A DNA stretch of 64,000 nucleotides. It comes from Paraclostridium sordellii. Lineage in GTDB: Bacteria > Bacillota > Clostridia > Peptostreptococcales > Peptostreptococcaceae. This document shows, in pieces, positions 63,022 through 64,000 of this stretch. The notes beneath the pieces are model-generated. The model saw only the letters and a list, made by a program, of their open reading frames with translations, was not told the DNA's origin and did no database searches. Position numbers and translations under genes: made by a program. The DNA is taken from positions 1,755,963-1,819,962 of the forward strand of contig NZ_LN679998.1 in NCBI RefSeq assembly GCF_000953675.1, read 5' to 3'. Each line of letters begins with the position of its first letter. Positions within the stretch are counted from its first letter, which is position 1.

Positions 63022-64000
63022 ATAAAGAATAATATTTTTTTAATATAACTGAACGTATTGATTCATAACGTATATAATCTGGCAAATTCTTTTTTATAAT
63101 ACTTATTTTATCTATACCTTGTGATTCACAAACATTTATTATTAATTCTTCTTCCTCTTTTGTAAAATATTTATTTAAATTAATTTCAAAATCAATTGAC
63201 TTTCCTTCTTTTAGCATATCTGAAATATAACCTAATATCGTAGAAATTGATACTTCTAATTCATTAGATACATTTTCTAGGCTTTCACCATCTTTTAACA
63301 TGTCTATAGCAATTTCTTCATTGCTTCTACTATCTCCATCGATTATTAGTTTTAATCTCTTTTTATAAACCCAGTTAGGGTCAATTTCTTTTTCTTTTAC
63401 ATATTTTACTACTTCTTCTAAAATTCTACTCCCATATTTTTCAACTTTGACAGGTCCAAAACCACTAATGTCCTTTAATTGTTCATCTGTAATTGGATAT
63501 CTACCACTAATCTCTTTTAAAGAGTTTTTTGATATTATCATTGGTGGTAATACTTTTTCTTTACTAGCTATATCACTTCTAATATCATATAATATATTGT
63601 ATAAATCTTTATCTGTGGTAATTTCCATAAAATCAATTTCATTTGTATCTACAGTTTTATTTATATTGTTTTCGTCAACATATTTACTTATAATACTTTC
63701 AAAAACTTTTCCATACTTAGCATACTTAATTTCACCTACACCAGATATATTTAGCATAGAATTTCTATTTGTAGGATATTTACTAGCCATAATTCTAAGT
63801 GTTCCATCTCCAAAAATCATGTATGGTGCAATTTTTTCTTCATTAGCTATTTTAAATCTAGCTTCTCTTAAAATTTCGTAAAGTTCATTAGAGACTTCTA
63901 GATTTTTAGAAACCTTACTTTCCTTAAATTCTACTTTTATATCTCCTTTTATAATTTTCATAGAGCTTTCATTTAATTTTATAGTTGGATATGTTCCATC
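63020..64000 (-). CDS. recQ: RecQ-family DNA helicase, C-terminal part (cut by window edge)
   Basis: At least 327 aa, open to the window end: the frame upstream of the internal ATG at 63961 reads DGTYPTIKLNESS, which is the end of a RecQ RQC domain, so that ATG is not the real start and the helicase domains lie outside. Inside are two HRDC domains (about 45-120 and 135-215 of this part) and a C-terminal winged-helix-like tail. The tandem HRDC array points to a DinG/RecQ-like helicase of Clostridia. Confidence in the helicase part is by inference. Confidence 0.75.
   Translation of the reverse strand, partial: DGTYPTIKLNESSMKIIKGDIKVEFKESKVSKNLEVSNELYEILREARFKIANEEKIAPYMIFGDGTLRIMASKYPTNRNSMLNISGVGEIKYAKYGKVFESIISKYVDENNINKTVDTNEIDFMEITTDKDLYNILYDIRSDIASKEKVLPPMIISKNSLKEISGRYPITDEQLKDISGFGPVKVEKYGSRILEEVVKYVKEKEIDPNWVYKKRLKLIIDGDSRSNEEIAIDMLKDGESLENVSNELEVSISTILGYISDMLKEGKSIDFEINLNKYFTKEEEELIINVCESQGIDKISIIKKNLPDYIRYESIRSVILKKYYSL

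Noticed and set aside
63020..63961. Complete 313-aa HRDC protein
   Set aside because: The frame continues upstream to the window edge with RQC-like sequence, so the ATG at 63961 is internal to a longer recQ gene.
1..64000. CRISPR array, tRNA or rRNA genes
   Set aside because: No regular spaced repeats, no tRNA cloverleaf with TTCGAATC-type T loop, and no rRNA segment were seen.

Overview
The window reads as chromosome of a low-GC (about 27-29 % by eye), spore-forming, amino-acid-fermenting Firmicute. Selenocysteine-dependent glycine/betaine/sarcosine-type reductase genes, CotF and YIEGIA sporulation genes, ClpB under a CIRCE operator, Fur boxes and an adenine riboswitch on an adenosine deaminase gene all fit Peptostreptococcaceae (Paraclostridium/Paeniclostridium-like). 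The genus is inferred; no rRNA is present. Most genes lie on the minus strand. I saw no rRNA, tRNA, CRISPR array, prophage or intact insertion sequence.

Layout. 0.1-6.4 kb: two cytoplasmic glycoside-hydrolase-like proteins (one with a Cys-rich insert, one fused to an acetyltransferase) and a MASE3-type histidine kinase. 6.6-15.5 kb: a selenoprotein B-type reductase locus. A DUF362-ferredoxin protein, a binding-protein-domain histidine kinase and a sigma-54 activator form one operon. Beyond it, two identical 18-bp palindromes and a -24/-12 promoter precede grdX (apparent AUA start), a grdE-type gene, a grdB-type gene with in-frame TGA (Sec) and a SECIS-like hairpin, and an NSS-family transporter. 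15.7-23.2 kb: an amphipathic repeat protein, a CBM48-like protein, clpB with CIRCE, a UspA protein, small proteins and a Cys-rich probable spore-surface protein. 23.3-27.7 kb: an iron-regulated (two Fur boxes) heterodimeric ABC transporter with two small membrane proteins. 27.8-35.1 kb: CotF, two dehydrogenases, a flavin reductase, a CarD-like regulator, a decayed response regulator, a CPBP protease and an MFS pump.

35.5-42.5 kb: a three-gene operon of a MoxR ATPase, a VWA/metallopeptidase protein and a 22-residue-repeat protein, then an Mrr-type nuclease apparently split into two ORFs, and a CcdA-TlpA fusion. 42.5-45.3 kb: a YIEGIA plus capping-protein pair, a frameshifted HxlR pseudogene, and two diverged copies of an about 220-240-nt structured element. 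Each element lies, followed by an intrinsic terminator, upstream of a gene, like a leader RNA. 45.3-50.6 kb: a two-component system with an FtsX-type ABC transporter. 50.7-64 kb: M42 peptidase, SfsA, a coiled-coil FtsX transporter, a pentapeptide-repeat channel, DUF362, LUD and YihY proteins, adenosine deaminase, a YitT protein, a 43-aa microprotein, and the 3' part of recQ cut by the window edge.

Best candidates for something undescribed: the duplicated leader RNA at 43435-43653 and 44904-45146; the two-component/sigma-54-controlled reductase locus with its twin operators and AUA-start grdX; and the MoxR-VWA-repeat operon next to the split nuclease.
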